DNA from: Bacteroidota bacterium
GTDB lineage: Bacteria > Bacteroidota > Bacteroidia > Flavobacteriales_D > Sanyastnellaceae
Reading direction: 5' to 3'
Assembly (NCBI GenBank): GCA_027622975.1
Contig: JAQBVN010000006.1
Coordinates: forward strand, 58,062 to 122,061
Length of the DNA: 64,000 nucleotides
Shown here: positions 19,854-28,275 of the stretch, in pieces
Layout of the letters: each line of letters begins with the position of its first letter
How positions within the stretch are numbered: the first letter of the stretch is position 1
Translations under genes and position numbers: made by a program
The notes under the pieces: generated by a model
Told to the model about the DNA's origin: nothing
What the model saw: the letters and a program-made list of their open reading frames with translations, nothing else
The model's database searches: none

Positions 19854-21920
19854 TCAGTCTAACCCCGCCAATCTGTCTTTGTGAACAAGATACAGGTCTT
19901 TGTGCGCATCGACAAGCGACGACTCCGTGACTTCCACCCAAGAATTGTTTCTGGCTGGGGTCAAGTGGCGGGCATGGGTGTTGTCTGACCAAAGAAGCTC
20001 AAACAAACTACGCACCTCCGCTGCCAACTGAGCATCAAGCATGGGAACGCTCACCTCCACCCTGCGATCCAAGTTGCGCGTCATCCAATCCGCACTGCTG
20101 ATGTAGCTCAGGGGCTTGCCTCCATTGCAAAACACGAACAAACGCGAATGCTCGAGGTAACGGCCGACAATCGAGCGAACTTCAATGTTGTCGCTGAGTC
20201 CTTTGACCCCTGCCCTCAAGGCACAAATGCCTCGAACCACCATGCGTATGTTGACCCCCGCCTGGCTTGCTTGGTAGAGTTTGTCAATCATCCCCGCATC
20301 CACGAGGTTGTTCACCTTGATGTCCATCCACGCCTCCTCACCACGCTGTGCACGCTGGATTTCGTCATCGATGAGTTTGACAAAACGGCGGCGGGTTGAA
20401 AAAGGACTCACGAACAAATGGCGATACACCTTTCGCTCAAAGCTGTTTTCAAAAAAGTCAAACAACTTGGCCAGCTCGCCTGTGATGCGGGGATTGGCCG
20501 TAAGCAAGCACAAGTCTTCGTAAATGGTGGCGTTCTTTTCATGGAAATTGCCAGTGCCAATGTGGGCAAAACGTTGGATTCGTCCGGCCTTTCGTCGGGT
20601 CACAAGAATCACCTTGCAGTGAACCTTTAAGTTGGGGATTCCAACACGGACAATGGCCCCTGCGTCTTGCAGCATGTTGGCCACTTTCATGTTGTGTTTC
20701 TCGTCGAAGCGCGCGGCCAATTCGACAATCACCTCCACTCTCTTGCCATTGCGCGCTGCATTCAGCAGGGCGTTGATCACCTGGCTGTTTTTGGCCACGC
20801 GATACAGGTTGATTTGGATGGTGGTGACATTGGGATCAATCGCAGCTTCTCGCACAAAGTCCACGACATGAACAAACTTGTGGTACGGACAATGCACCAA
20901 CAAGTCGCCTTTGGTCATGGCATTCATGACACTGGTCGCCTTGACGAGTTGCGGGTGAGTCATGGGGGGTTGGGCTGGAAAGACCAAGTCCTTCCTTCCA
21001 AAATCCGGGAATCCCATCAGGTCTCGACGGTTGTGATACCTATCCCCTGCAATGATGCTCACGCTTGCGTGTACCTTCAGCTTCCGCAACAAAATCGACA
21101 GCATGTCTTGTGGCATGGCCGCATCGTGCAAAATGCGCACATATTCTCCCTGCTTTCGTTTCTTCAAACCCCGTTCCACCTTGGACATGACAGACCGAGC
21201 CACATCGTCGTCCACATCCATTTGAGCATCCCTTGTAGCCTTCAAGGCATAGGCCTCAATGTGGCGCGCCTCAAACAACCGAAAAATCAGAGGGAGTGCA
21301 AGCCGAATCACATCTTCGAGGAACATCACGCGATGCTCTCCGTCTTTGTCTGGCAGGGTCAAAAAACGAGGCAAATGCCGAGGCAATTGAACGATGGCCA
21401 GTTGCTCCTTGTCATCCTGAAAACGAAGCCGAATCGCAAGATATCCTTCGCCATCCAAGAGTTGGGGCATTTTGACCCTTCGGCTGAGCATGATGGGAAC
21501 CAATTCGGGACGCACCGTGCGTCGGAAGTAGGCCGCCACAAAGGCCTCGTCTTCTGCATCCAATTCATCCTCTCGGACAAACCGGATGTTCTCCTTCTTG
21601 AGCTCAGCAAGTACCTCTTGAAACGTGACGCCATAGGCCTGTTGCAAATCCGCAATGGCCACCTCGATTTGGTCCAAGGTTGCTTTGACGGGAAAACCCA
21701 GTGTCGTCAAAGCCTTTTTGTCCACGAGCAGCATGCGGTGGAGGTTGGCCACACGAACGCGGTAGAACTCGTCTAGGTTGTTGGAAAAAATGCCCAAAAA
21801 CCTCATCCGCTCAATCAAGGGTGTACGCTTCAACTGGGCTTCTTGAAGCACCCGGTGGTTGAAAGACAACCAACTCAATTCTCGGTTGATGAATCGCTCT
21901 TCGGCGGACCCTTTTTTCAT
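19854..21920 (-). CDS. ppk1: Polyphosphate kinase 1
   Basis: 688 aa, full length for PPK1, which polymerises the ATP gamma-phosphate into polyphosphate. FINRELSWLSFNHRVLQEA is at the N-terminus. The two phospholipase-D-like halves carry the catalytic histidine motifs KVHCKVILV and FAHIGTGNFHEKNA, with YISSADWMTRNLDRRVE near the end. The ATG at 21920 follows a CATCTTTG box by 4 bases, although the frame is open 18 codons further upstream. It is first in the ppk-ppx operon. Confidence 0.96.
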   Translation of the reverse strand: MKKGSAEERFINRELSWLSFNHRVLQEAQLKRTPLIERMRFLGIFSNNLDEFYRVRVANLHRMLLVDKKALTTLGFPVKATLDQIEVAIADLQQAYGVTFQEVLAELKKENIRFVREDELDAEDEAFVAAYFRRTVRPELVPIMLSRRVKMPQLLDGEGYLAIRLRFQDDKEQLAIVQLPRHLPRFLTLPDKDGEHRVMFLEDVIRLALPLIFRLFEARHIEAYALKATRDAQMDVDDDVARSVMSKVERGLKKRKQGEYVRILHDAAMPQDMLSILLRKLKVHASVSIIAGDRYHNRRDLMGFPDFGRKDLVFPAQPPMTHPQLVKATSVMNAMTKGDLLVHCPYHKFVHVVDFVREAAIDPNVTTIQINLYRVAKNSQVINALLNAARNGKRVEVIVELAARFDEKHNMKVANMLQDAGAIVRVGIPNLKVHCKVILVTRRKAGRIQRFAHIGTGNFHEKNATIYEDLCLLTANPRITGELAKLFDFFENSFERKVYRHLFVSPFSTRRRFVKLIDDEIQRAQRGEEAWMDIKVNNLVDAGMIDKLYQASQAGVNIRMVVRGICALRAGVKGLSDNIEVRSIVGRYLEHSRLFVFCNGGKPLSYISSADWMTRNLDRRVEVSVPMLDAQLAAEVRSLFELLWSDNTHARHLTPARNNSWVEVTESSLVDAHKDLYLVHKDRLAGLD

Positions 21921-21924
21921 GGTG

Positions 21925-21932
21925 CAAAGATG
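21925..21932 (-). promoter_or_regulatory. -7 box CATCTTTG, 4 bases before the ppk1 ATG
   Basis: One mismatch to TAnnTTTG. The 4-base spacing to ATG repeats the near-leaderless layout seen elsewhere. Confidence 0.4.
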
Positions 21933-22025
21933 CGAGGGAATTGCATGGTTGATGCAGGGGCAACACCTCGTCAAATCTTACAATTCTTTGATGCATTGCA
22001 TTGAACCCCTTCTCCCAAGGCCTGT

Positions 22026-22033
22026 TATCTTCG
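22026..22033 (+). promoter_or_regulatory. -7 box TATCTTCG for the peroxiredoxin gene
   Basis: Matches TAnnTTCG. The leader here is about 20 bases and A-rich (ACAAAAAACC before ATG), as in highly expressed Bacteroidota genes. Confidence 0.5.
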
Positions 22034-22060
22034 CAGTCTCAAAACTCACAACAAAAAACC

Positions 22061-22693
22061 ATGGCAGTTCTCGTCGGCCGAAAGGCCCCCCATTTCAGCG
22101 CAACCGCTGTTGTCAAAGGAAGTGACATCGTCGACAATTTTTCCCTCGACCAATACCTCGGCAACAAGTACGTCGTGTTGTTCTTCTATCCCAAGGATTT
22201 CACATTTGTTTGTCCCACAGAAATCCACGCCTTTCAGGAAAAATTGAGCGATTTCGAATCACGCAATTGCGCCGTGGTAGGTGTGTCTACGGACACGGCT
22301 GAAACTCACCAAGCCTACTTGCGCGTGGCCAAAGCTGACGGTGGCATTCAAGGTGTAACCTATCCACTCGTGGCTGACACCAACAAGACCATCTCAACCA
22401 ACTACGACGTACTCGCCGGTGAGTACGACTATGACGAAGAAGGCAACTTGACGGCCGACGGTGAAATGATTGCTTACCGCGGTTTGTTCTTGATTGACAA
22501 GGAGGGCATTGTCCGTCACCAACTCGTGAACTTCTTCCCCATCGGACGCAACGTCGACGAGGCAATCCGTGTGCTCGACGCATGGATCCACAACGAAACC
22601 CACGGGGAAGTTTGCCCTGCCAACTGGGAAAAAGGCAAGGACGCGATGAGCGCCACAACCGACGGCGTGGCGGCGTACCTCGCGAGCCACTGA
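22061..22693 (+). CDS. Peroxiredoxin, typical 2-Cys (AhpC/Prx1 type)
   Basis: 210 aa. The peroxidatic Cys is in FTFVCPTE (C51) and the resolving Cys in GEVCPANWEKG (C185). The C-terminal helix after it is present, as in sensitive typical 2-Cys enzymes. It reduces hydrogen peroxide and organic peroxides using thioredoxin or AhpF. The ATG at 22061 has an A-rich leader and a clear promoter box. Single gene with its own terminator. It sits beside the photolyase operon, though nothing in the sequence ties their regulation. Confidence 0.95.
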   Translation: MAVLVGRKAPHFSATAVVKGSDIVDNFSLDQYLGNKYVVLFFYPKDFTFVCPTEIHAFQEKLSDFESRNCAVVGVSTDTAETHQAYLRVAKADGGIQGVTYPLVADTNKTISTNYDVLAGEYDYDEEGNLTADGEMIAYRGLFLIDKEGIVRHQLVNFFPIGRNVDEAIRVLDAWIHNETHGEVCPANWEKGKDAMSATTDGVAAYLASH

Positions 22694-22716
22694 TCTCGTA
22701 GAAGATTCCCCAATCA

Positions 22717-22752
22717 AAAAGCCCCAAGGCACGATTGTGCCTTGGGGCTTTT
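22717..22752. terminator. Strong bidirectional terminator
   Basis: A 16-bp perfect stem (AAAAGCCCCAAGGCAC at 22717-22732) with a GATT loop, and A/T tracts on both sides. It separates the peroxiredoxin gene from the convergent photolyase operon and probably ends both transcripts. Confidence 0.9.
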
Positions 22753-22787
22753 CCTTTCCGTCTGCCAAGCTTGGCTTGGCGCGTGGG

Positions 22788-23081
22788 TCAGACCCGACGC
22801 TTGCGACGGCGAACGTGGTGAACCACCTCTCCGTTGGGCGCTGTGTAGCGCTCTTCGCCGGTTTCGAAATGCGCTTCGAGCGCATCTGCCGACCATTCAG
22901 GACGAGCCTGAATCAAACAAGCCACGTCGTCGCAAGCCACTGCGGGATTGCCCTCGGAATCGAGGATGACATAGATGTCCCCGACCAAACGCTCTTTCAT
23001 GCGTTCGTCGTGAGAAACGGGAGGGGTGTACACCGCGTCGCGCGTTTGGCGCAACTCATTCAGCGTGCGTGATTTGATCAT
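22788..23081 (-). CDS. Small hypothetical protein with basic C-terminus
   Basis: 97 aa, soluble, with an acidic middle and a strongly basic end (HHVRRRKRRV). I do not recognise the family. It lies 68 bases after the last gene of the photolyase operon, on the same strand, and just before the terminator. It could be the operon's final gene or an independent one; no convincing -7 box is visible. ATG start at 23081. Confidence 0.6.
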   Translation of the reverse strand: MIKSRTLNELRQTRDAVYTPPVSHDERMKERLVGDIYVILDSEGNPAVACDDVACLIQARPEWSADALEAHFETGEERYTAPNGEVVHHVRRRKRRV

Positions 23082-23149
23082 CGTACAGGAATTGAATGTG
23101 AGAGGGCGGCGTTGAGCCCTGCAGGTGCAATATACACGTTTTCAATTGT

Positions 23150-23566
23150 TTACTTGTGTACTTTGGACACGGATTGAGGGCCAAAAGCCTCTTCCAGCAC
23201 CCTGATCGTACCCACTGAAGGTGTGGATGTCAATTCCAAGAGCACTGTGCCTTGGGCGTGTTCCAACTGCAAGACCTTGGTGCCTTCATGGGTGTGGATG
23301 TGCCAAGAGGTGGAATCGGCTGCGCAAGGAACGCCGTACACCTCCAACCGAACACGGAAGTACAAAATTGCCCCGGCCTGCGTTCGTTGGAAGTTGGCCC
23401 ACTTGATGTCGGAGGTTTCTTCAAGAAGCGCGCTGATGGGACCTGGCCCCTCACACAGGCGCATCCTCGACGTGCCGGAACGCTTCCACCACGGCAGAGG
23501 CCTGCCTGCGATGGCGTAGACCTCGTTCCAGCGGTCGCGGTCAGCGTACGTCAAGTTCCAAAGCAT
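23150..23566 (-). CDS. Hypothetical protein at the end of the photolyase operon
   Basis: 138 aa, no signal peptide. It has a Trp-rich N-terminal third and beta-rich remainder (GTKVLQLEHAQGTVLLEL). The family is not recognised. The ATG at 23566 lies inside the last 26 bases of the cryptochrome DASH gene, so translation is probably coupled. The frame stays open 10 codons further upstream, so the exact start is uncertain. Confidence 0.6.
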   Translation of the reverse strand: MLWNLTYADRDRWNEVYAIAGRPLPWWKRSGTSRMRLCEGPGPISALLEETSDIKWANFQRTQAGAILYFRVRLEVYGVPCAADSTSWHIHTHEGTKVLQLEHAQGTVLLELTSTPSVGTIRVLEEAFGPQSVSKVHK

Positions 23567-24869
23567 CGGTGCTCCACAGGGTTTGGTATTTCCCATCGCC
23601 GTCGTACATCTCCGCTTGGCGTTGGGTGTTGAATTTGCGGTTGGGCCTCGGGTCGTTGCCTACTCCCGCAACGTAGATCCAGTTTCCCGCGTTGCTCGCA
23701 GGATCGTAATCGAGCAGCATGTGCTCAAACCACGACGCCCCCAGGCGCCAATCAATGCCGAGGTCGTGCACGAGGTAGGAGGCCACGTTTTGACGGCCAC
23801 GGTTGCTCATGAATCCTGTGCGCGCGAGTTCGCGCATGTTGGCATTGACAAACGCGTCACGTGTGCGGCCTTCCTTCCAAGCTTCAAACGCCGTTCGCTG
23901 GGTTCCGCGGTTGGGGCTGTCCGGCTTGAGGGCCTTCGCATGAAAGAGGCGTGTGCCGTATTTCATGGCCACGAATCGGAAGTAATCGCGCCAAATCAAT
24001 TCAAACACCAACCAGTACGTGCTCTCGTTGGCCTCGACCGCGTCCTCAAACCGGCACACCTCGCTGGCGATGCGACGCGGGCTGAGGCATCCGTGAGCGA
24101 GCCAAGGGCTGAACTTGCTGCTGTAGTCGGCCCCGACAAGTCCGTTCCGCGTTTTCTTGTAGACCGCGAGCTTTTTGGTGTCCCAGAAGTAGTGCTTGAG
24201 TCGCGCCCTGGCTTCACTCGCTCCACCCCTGAATGGCAACACGCTTCGGCTGTCCGCGGGTGGCATGTTCTGGCCTGTGCTCTTGAGTAAGTCAGCGAGG
24301 TCGGGAACCGCGTCGGAGGTGAGTCCGGCTGGAGTGTTTACGCGGGACGGAGCGGGAATGCATTCACGGACTTTGCTGAGCTTCTCGACTTTGTTGCGGA
24401 ATTGCGTGAAGATGTCTGGCAACGCCTCAAGGTCCATGGGCAAGTCGTCGGGATGGTACAGCGTGTGGCCTTCGATCCACATACACTGACCTCCTTCGGC
24501 GCCGACCGCCCGCTCAACGGCGACTTGAATGTCCAATTCTTCAGGCGTGTGCTCCGCCTGTGCGGTGAGGCGGGTGCACCCATGCTCCCTCATGAGTGCC
24601 GGGAGGATGTCTTCTGGCCTGCCGCGGAGAATCAGCAAGGCTCCCCCCCTTTCCTCCACGGCCAACTTGAGGTCAGCGATGCTCTCCAAGAGGAAACGGG
24701 TGCGGAACGGTCCCGTCTTGACATGACCCCAGCGATCCTCGGTCCAAAACCGATTGTCCAGCACCACCACAGGCACCGTTTCGTCGCTCCGCAGCGCCTC
24801 GGCCAGTGCAGGGTTGTCGTCGAGGCGGAGGTCGTTCCGAAACCAATGGAGGGTGCGTGAAGGAGTCAT
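23541..24869 (-). CDS. Cryptochrome DASH-type photolyase
   Basis: 442 aa. The N-terminal antenna domain begins LHWFRNDLRLDDNPAL, and the C-terminal FAD domain contains YDPASNAGNWIYVAGVGNDPR, the hallmark of the DASH class. DASH proteins repair cyclobutane dimers mainly in single-stranded DNA and may act as blue-light sensors. The Trp of the NW motif is retained, unlike in the third photolyase-family gene of this operon. Its ATG lies one base after the stop of the FeS-type photolyase gene, so the two are translated in tandem. Confidence 0.93.
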   Translation of the reverse strand: MTPSRTLHWFRNDLRLDDNPALAEALRSDETVPVVVLDNRFWTEDRWGHVKTGPFRTRFLLESIADLKLAVEERGGALLILRGRPEDILPALMREHGCTRLTAQAEHTPEELDIQVAVERAVGAEGGQCMWIEGHTLYHPDDLPMDLEALPDIFTQFRNKVEKLSKVRECIPAPSRVNTPAGLTSDAVPDLADLLKSTGQNMPPADSRSVLPFRGGASEARARLKHYFWDTKKLAVYKKTRNGLVGADYSSKFSPWLAHGCLSPRRIASEVCRFEDAVEANESTYWLVFELIWRDYFRFVAMKYGTRLFHAKALKPDSPNRGTQRTAFEAWKEGRTRDAFVNANMRELARTGFMSNRGRQNVASYLVHDLGIDWRLGASWFEHMLLDYDPASNAGNWIYVAGVGNDPRPNRKFNTQRQAEMYDGDGKYQTLWSTDALELDVR

Positions 24870-24870
24870 G

Positions 24871-26460
24871 TCAAAGAGATTCGAGGTTGGCCAACACCGC
24901 GTCGCCGCGGTCGAGCAAAGCTTGTTGTTGAGGAGCGGGCATCTTGTCCCAGGTCCGGTAGACCATGCCAATCCGCGGGTTGCGCTCAAGAAGATCCCGG
25001 TTTCGGGCGTGGAAATGCCAGTACAGGCTGTTGAAGGGGCACGCGTCGTCCTCGGTTTTGCCCTGATGGTTGTACGAGCAAGCCGTGCAATGCGGCCCCA
25101 TTTTGTGCATGTAGTTGGCCGACGAGACGTACGGTTTGCTGCCTACGATGCCCCCGTCGGCGAACTGACTCATGCCACGGGTGTTGGTGATCTCGACCCA
25201 CTCGAGCGCGTCGATGTACACGCCCAAATACCACGCGTCCACCTCGTCCGGATCAATGCCGGCCAACAGGGCGAAATTGCCCGTCACCATGAGGCGCTGG
25301 ATGTGGTGCGCGTAGGCGTGGTCGAGGGTTTGGGTGATGGCGTGCTTGAGGCAGCGCATGCCTGTTTTCCCGGTCCAAAACCACTCGGGAAGTTTCCGGT
25401 CGTGCTGGAAGAAATTGAGGGTGGCGTATTCCGGCATTATGGCCCAGTAGATGCCGCGCATGTATTCGCGCCACCCGAGGATTTGGCGAATGAAGCCCTC
25501 GACTTGCTCGATGCTCGCGTGCTCAGGGTCCTCGCGCCACTTGCGTTCCACCGCCTCAATGACTTCACGTGGGCTCAGAATCTTGGTGTTCATCGCGAAA
25601 CTGAGGCGGCTGTGGTACACCGTCCAACTGTCTTCCGTGAGCGCGTCTTGAAAGTCCCCAAACCGCGGCAGCAACTCCTCGACGAACAAGTCCAGGAGTT
25701 CCAGGCTTTCGGACCGGGTGACGGGCCACCCGAACCGCGTCGCGTCGACGCGGCCGACGGTCTCGACTCCTGCGCCGTGAACGGCATCGAGGAGGGTTCG
25801 CACGTCCCGTTCCCACAGGCGAGGTGCCGGAGGAACGTGACCCTTGGGGAGTTTTTTCCGGTTGTTGGCGTCGTAATTCCACTTCCCGCCCTCGGGCTCG
25901 CCGGCTTCGTCCATCAGCACGTCGTGCTGCTTTCGCATCTTCCGGTAGAAGGACTCCATGAGGTACTGCTTCTTGCCCTGGAAATGGTCTGCGAGGTCGG
26001 TCCGCGAGGTCCAAAAATGTTCCGTGTCGTCAATGTGCACTTCGACTCCGAGCTCGGGGGGCCAGGACGTTGACGCTTCCTGAATCAACACATCCAGGCG
26101 CCACTCGTCGGGCAGTTGAAACCGAACTTCGGAAGCTCCGCAAGCCGCAACCATGGCGCGCAGGACGTCGAGCATGGGGCGAGCGGCGTCCGGACCGTCG
26201 ATGGTTAGGTAGTGCATGCGGTGGCCGGCGGCGATGCGCTCCGTTGCGAAGCTGCGCATCGCCAAAAAGAACGCCAGAACTTTCTGGACGTGGTGGCGGG
26301 CATAGTCCGTTTCTTGGCGGCATTCCATCATCACCGTCAGCACCTCAGGATCAGGGGACTCCCACCACCCGTGGGCGGCATTCAGTTGGTCGCCCAGCAC
26401 GAGGCGAACCACACGGGCAGGTCGGAGAGCAGATGAGGCGGGGGCGTCCATGGTATGCAT
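24871..26460 (-). CDS. phrB: FeS-type bacterial (6-4) photolyase (PhrB/CryB class)
   Basis: 529 aa, full length for the deoxyribodipyrimidine photolyase-related family that repairs (6-4) photoproducts. Four cysteines that would hold the [4Fe-4S] cluster are visible at 370, 458, 461 and 474 (MRCLKH, HCTACSY, DDACPF). The conserved QFADGGIVGSKPYVSSANYMHKM-like stretch near 432-454 lies in the FAD domain. Start at 26460 or three codons later. A DUF2256 peptide gene ends 18 bases upstream, the usual neighbour of this class. Confidence 0.93.
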   Translation of the reverse strand: MHTMDAPASSALRPARVVRLVLGDQLNAAHGWWESPDPEVLTVMMECRQETDYARHHVQKVLAFFLAMRSFATERIAAGHRMHYLTIDGPDAARPMLDVLRAMVAACGASEVRFQLPDEWRLDVLIQEASTSWPPELGVEVHIDDTEHFWTSRTDLADHFQGKKQYLMESFYRKMRKQHDVLMDEAGEPEGGKWNYDANNRKKLPKGHVPPAPRLWERDVRTLLDAVHGAGVETVGRVDATRFGWPVTRSESLELLDLFVEELLPRFGDFQDALTEDSWTVYHSRLSFAMNTKILSPREVIEAVERKWREDPEHASIEQVEGFIRQILGWREYMRGIYWAIMPEYATLNFFQHDRKLPEWFWTGKTGMRCLKHAITQTLDHAYAHHIQRLMVTGNFALLAGIDPDEVDAWYLGVYIDALEWVEITNTRGMSQFADGGIVGSKPYVSSANYMHKMGPHCTACSYNHQGKTEDDACPFNSLYWHFHARNRDLLERNPRIGMVYRTWDKMPAPQQQALLDRGDAVLANLESL

Positions 26461-26478
26461 GAAACACCCCTGAGCGCA

Positions 26479-26634
26479 TCATGTTTCCTTGGAGACCGAG
26501 GAGCGATTTCGGCGGCAGCGTTCGCTGCAGTGTTTCACGTTTTCCCAGTCGCGCTCCCACTTCTTGCGCCATGCAAAGGGGCGCCCGCAGGTCGCACAAG
26601 ACTTCTCAGGAAGGTGGGGCTTTTTGTGGGCCAC
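26479..26634 (-). CDS. DUF2256 zinc-ribbon peptide
   Basis: 51 aa, GTG start ([13 protein letters not shown]). Four cysteines in CATC and CSERC form a likely zinc ribbon with [14 protein letters not shown] between them, the exact layout of DUF2256. The family is frequently encoded next to FeS-type photolyases, as here (21 bases after the beta-barrel gene, 18 before the photolyase). The role is unknown; it may bind nucleic acid or assist cofactor insertion. It is easily missed because of its length and GTG start. Confidence 0.88.
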   Translation of the reverse strand: MAHKKPHLPEKSCATCGRPFAWRKKWERDWENVKHCSERCRRNRSSVSKET

Positions 26635-26655
26635 GAAAACGGGGTGATGGAACGG

Positions 26656-27396
26656 TCAATTCGACACGCCGCCAGGCATCCAAAGTTTGGACCAACCCAG
26701 GGCGAAGTAGGAGGTTTCCATCGTTCCCGCCCACCCCATCGACACGTCAAACTGGCTCAAATTCGTGGCCTTCCAAGCGAATCCGGCGTCCGCAGCCACC
26801 CCTCCGCCTGACCCAAACCCCTCCACGTAGAGGTAGGTGGCGTCCGAAGGGGCGTAACCAAGCGCCAAGGTGTATTCCAGAGCGCCTTGCGCCGCCTCGG
26901 TTGCCGTGGCTTGGGTCCAACCCACGCCAAGGTTGGTGCCGAGGCTGAATCCCTTGGGCAAGGGTTTGGCATAACTCACACGGACTTGTCCACCGTGGGC
27001 ACTGCCAGGGCGATGCTTGTAATGGGCCAAGATGCACATTTGAGAGGACTCCGCTCTCCAACCCGCCACCTTGGCACCCACGTCCCAAGCGGTCGTCGTG
27101 GTCCAAGGTTCCTCCATGTCGATGAAGTTGGGCTGGCTTTGGTCACGCTGCCCCACGACCCGAAGTTCGAAGCGCTCGTGAAGCCCGTAACGGAGGAGCG
27201 CTGTGGGCAAGGTGTATCCCGTCGTGGCGGCGTCGCTTGAGGTCCATCCCGCGACGCCTGCCTCGAGCTGGATGCCTCCAACAGGGACGAGCGTGGCTGC
27301 CTCGGTTTGATCGGGACGGTCGGTTTCAATCGTCTGGGCAAAGGCAGAGGATGCCCCAAGAGAAATCAGGGCGACGAAGGCAAGGCGAAGTTTCAT
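26656..27396 (-). CDS. Secreted beta-barrel protein (phenol MetA-pathway / transporter-like family)
   Basis: 246 aa with a clean signal peptide (MKLRLAFVALISLGASSAFA, then QT). A typical opening follows (IETDRPDQTEAATLVP) and then alternating amphipathic strands ending in an aromatic residue, consistent with an outer-membrane barrel. The family is often labelled MetA-pathway of phenol degradation without firm evidence. It starts with an ATGA overlap on the alpha/beta hydrolase gene and lies within the photolyase operon, which is unexpected for an envelope protein. Confidence 0.78.
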   Translation of the reverse strand: MKLRLAFVALISLGASSAFAQTIETDRPDQTEAATLVPVGGIQLEAGVAGWTSSDAATTGYTLPTALLRYGLHERFELRVVGQRDQSQPNFIDMEEPWTTTTAWDVGAKVAGWRAESSQMCILAHYKHRPGSAHGGQVRVSYAKPLPKGFSLGTNLGVGWTQATATEAAQGALEYTLALGYAPSDATYLYVEGFGSGGGVAADAGFAWKATNLSQFDVSMGWAGTMETSYFALGWSKLWMPGGVSN

Positions 27397-28271
27397 GCTT
27401 TGGCGGTTTGAAGTTGGCGGAGTTCTGCCCAGGATTTGGGCACTGGCGTGGCAGTCACGCGCACAGGCACATCCTCGTCGGTGAGGAACTTCAAGACGAG
27501 GTCGTTGAACAACTCGGGCGCTTCAATGCTGCACACGTGGCCGCAGTTTTCAATGACGCTCAGGCGCATGTTGCGCTGGATTTGCGTGAAGCGCTCCGCG
27601 GCTTTGAAGAAAATGTGGTCCTGGTCGCCCATCACCACAAGGCCTTTTTTCGCCACCGGCCGCTGAACGTATTGCCTCACGAGCTTGAAAAACGGTTTGT
27701 ACAACTCCACCCACTTGAGGTACTCGCGGTGGGTAAGACGCCGGCTTTGGCGCCTGAAAATCCAGCGGCTCAAGCGGTGGTTCCGGCGCGGCAACACGAT
27801 GAACGAAAACAACCAGTACATCGCGCGGTAAGGAAGCACGTAGTTGAGCACTTTGGCGCTGTGCACGAACAGGTGCATGAGCCAGCTTCCGTCAAAAATG
27901 GCCCCCGCCATCACCATGCGGTCGATGAGTTCGGGGCGTTCGATGTCGAGCTTTTGGAGGATGACACTGCCGATGCTCAAACTCACAAAATGCGCTTTCT
28001 CAATGCCCAAATGATCCACCACCCGCAGAATGTCTTCCGCCACAATGTCAAAATCGTAGGCCGGAAATTCGGGCAAGATGTCCTTGCTGTACCCGTGGTC
28101 CCGGAGGTCCAAAAGCAACAGCCGGTAATGCGGAGCGAACGCCTCGATTTGGAATTTCCACGTCTTGATGGACCCACCCGCACCGTGAATCAGCACCATC
28201 CAAGGCGCCTCCGGATTGGAGCCGACAACTTCGTAATGAAGCAAGGTCGCGTGGTCAGAGGAAACGCTCAT
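27393..28271 (-). CDS. Alpha/beta hydrolase
   Basis: 292 aa. The oxyanion region LIHGAGGS is at about 28-35, the nucleophile elbow is SLSIGS (about 98-103), an acid in GDQDHIFF and a His in NCGHVCSIE. This is a full catalytic set for an esterase or related hydrolase; the substrate is unknown. No signal peptide is seen. It is packed 4 bases after the cryptochrome gene and overlaps the barrel gene by 4 bases, so it is firmly part of the photolyase operon. Confidence 0.85.
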   Translation of the reverse strand: MSVSSDHATLLHYEVVGSNPEAPWMVLIHGAGGSIKTWKFQIEAFAPHYRLLLLDLRDHGYSKDILPEFPAYDFDIVAEDILRVVDHLGIEKAHFVSLSIGSVILQKLDIERPELIDRMVMAGAIFDGSWLMHLFVHSAKVLNYVLPYRAMYWLFSFIVLPRRNHRLSRWIFRRQSRRLTHREYLKWVELYKPFFKLVRQYVQRPVAKKGLVVMGDQDHIFFKAAERFTQIQRNMRLSVIENCGHVCSIEAPELFNDLVLKFLTDEDVPVRVTATPVPKSWAELRQLQTAKA

Positions 28272-28275
28272 CTCG

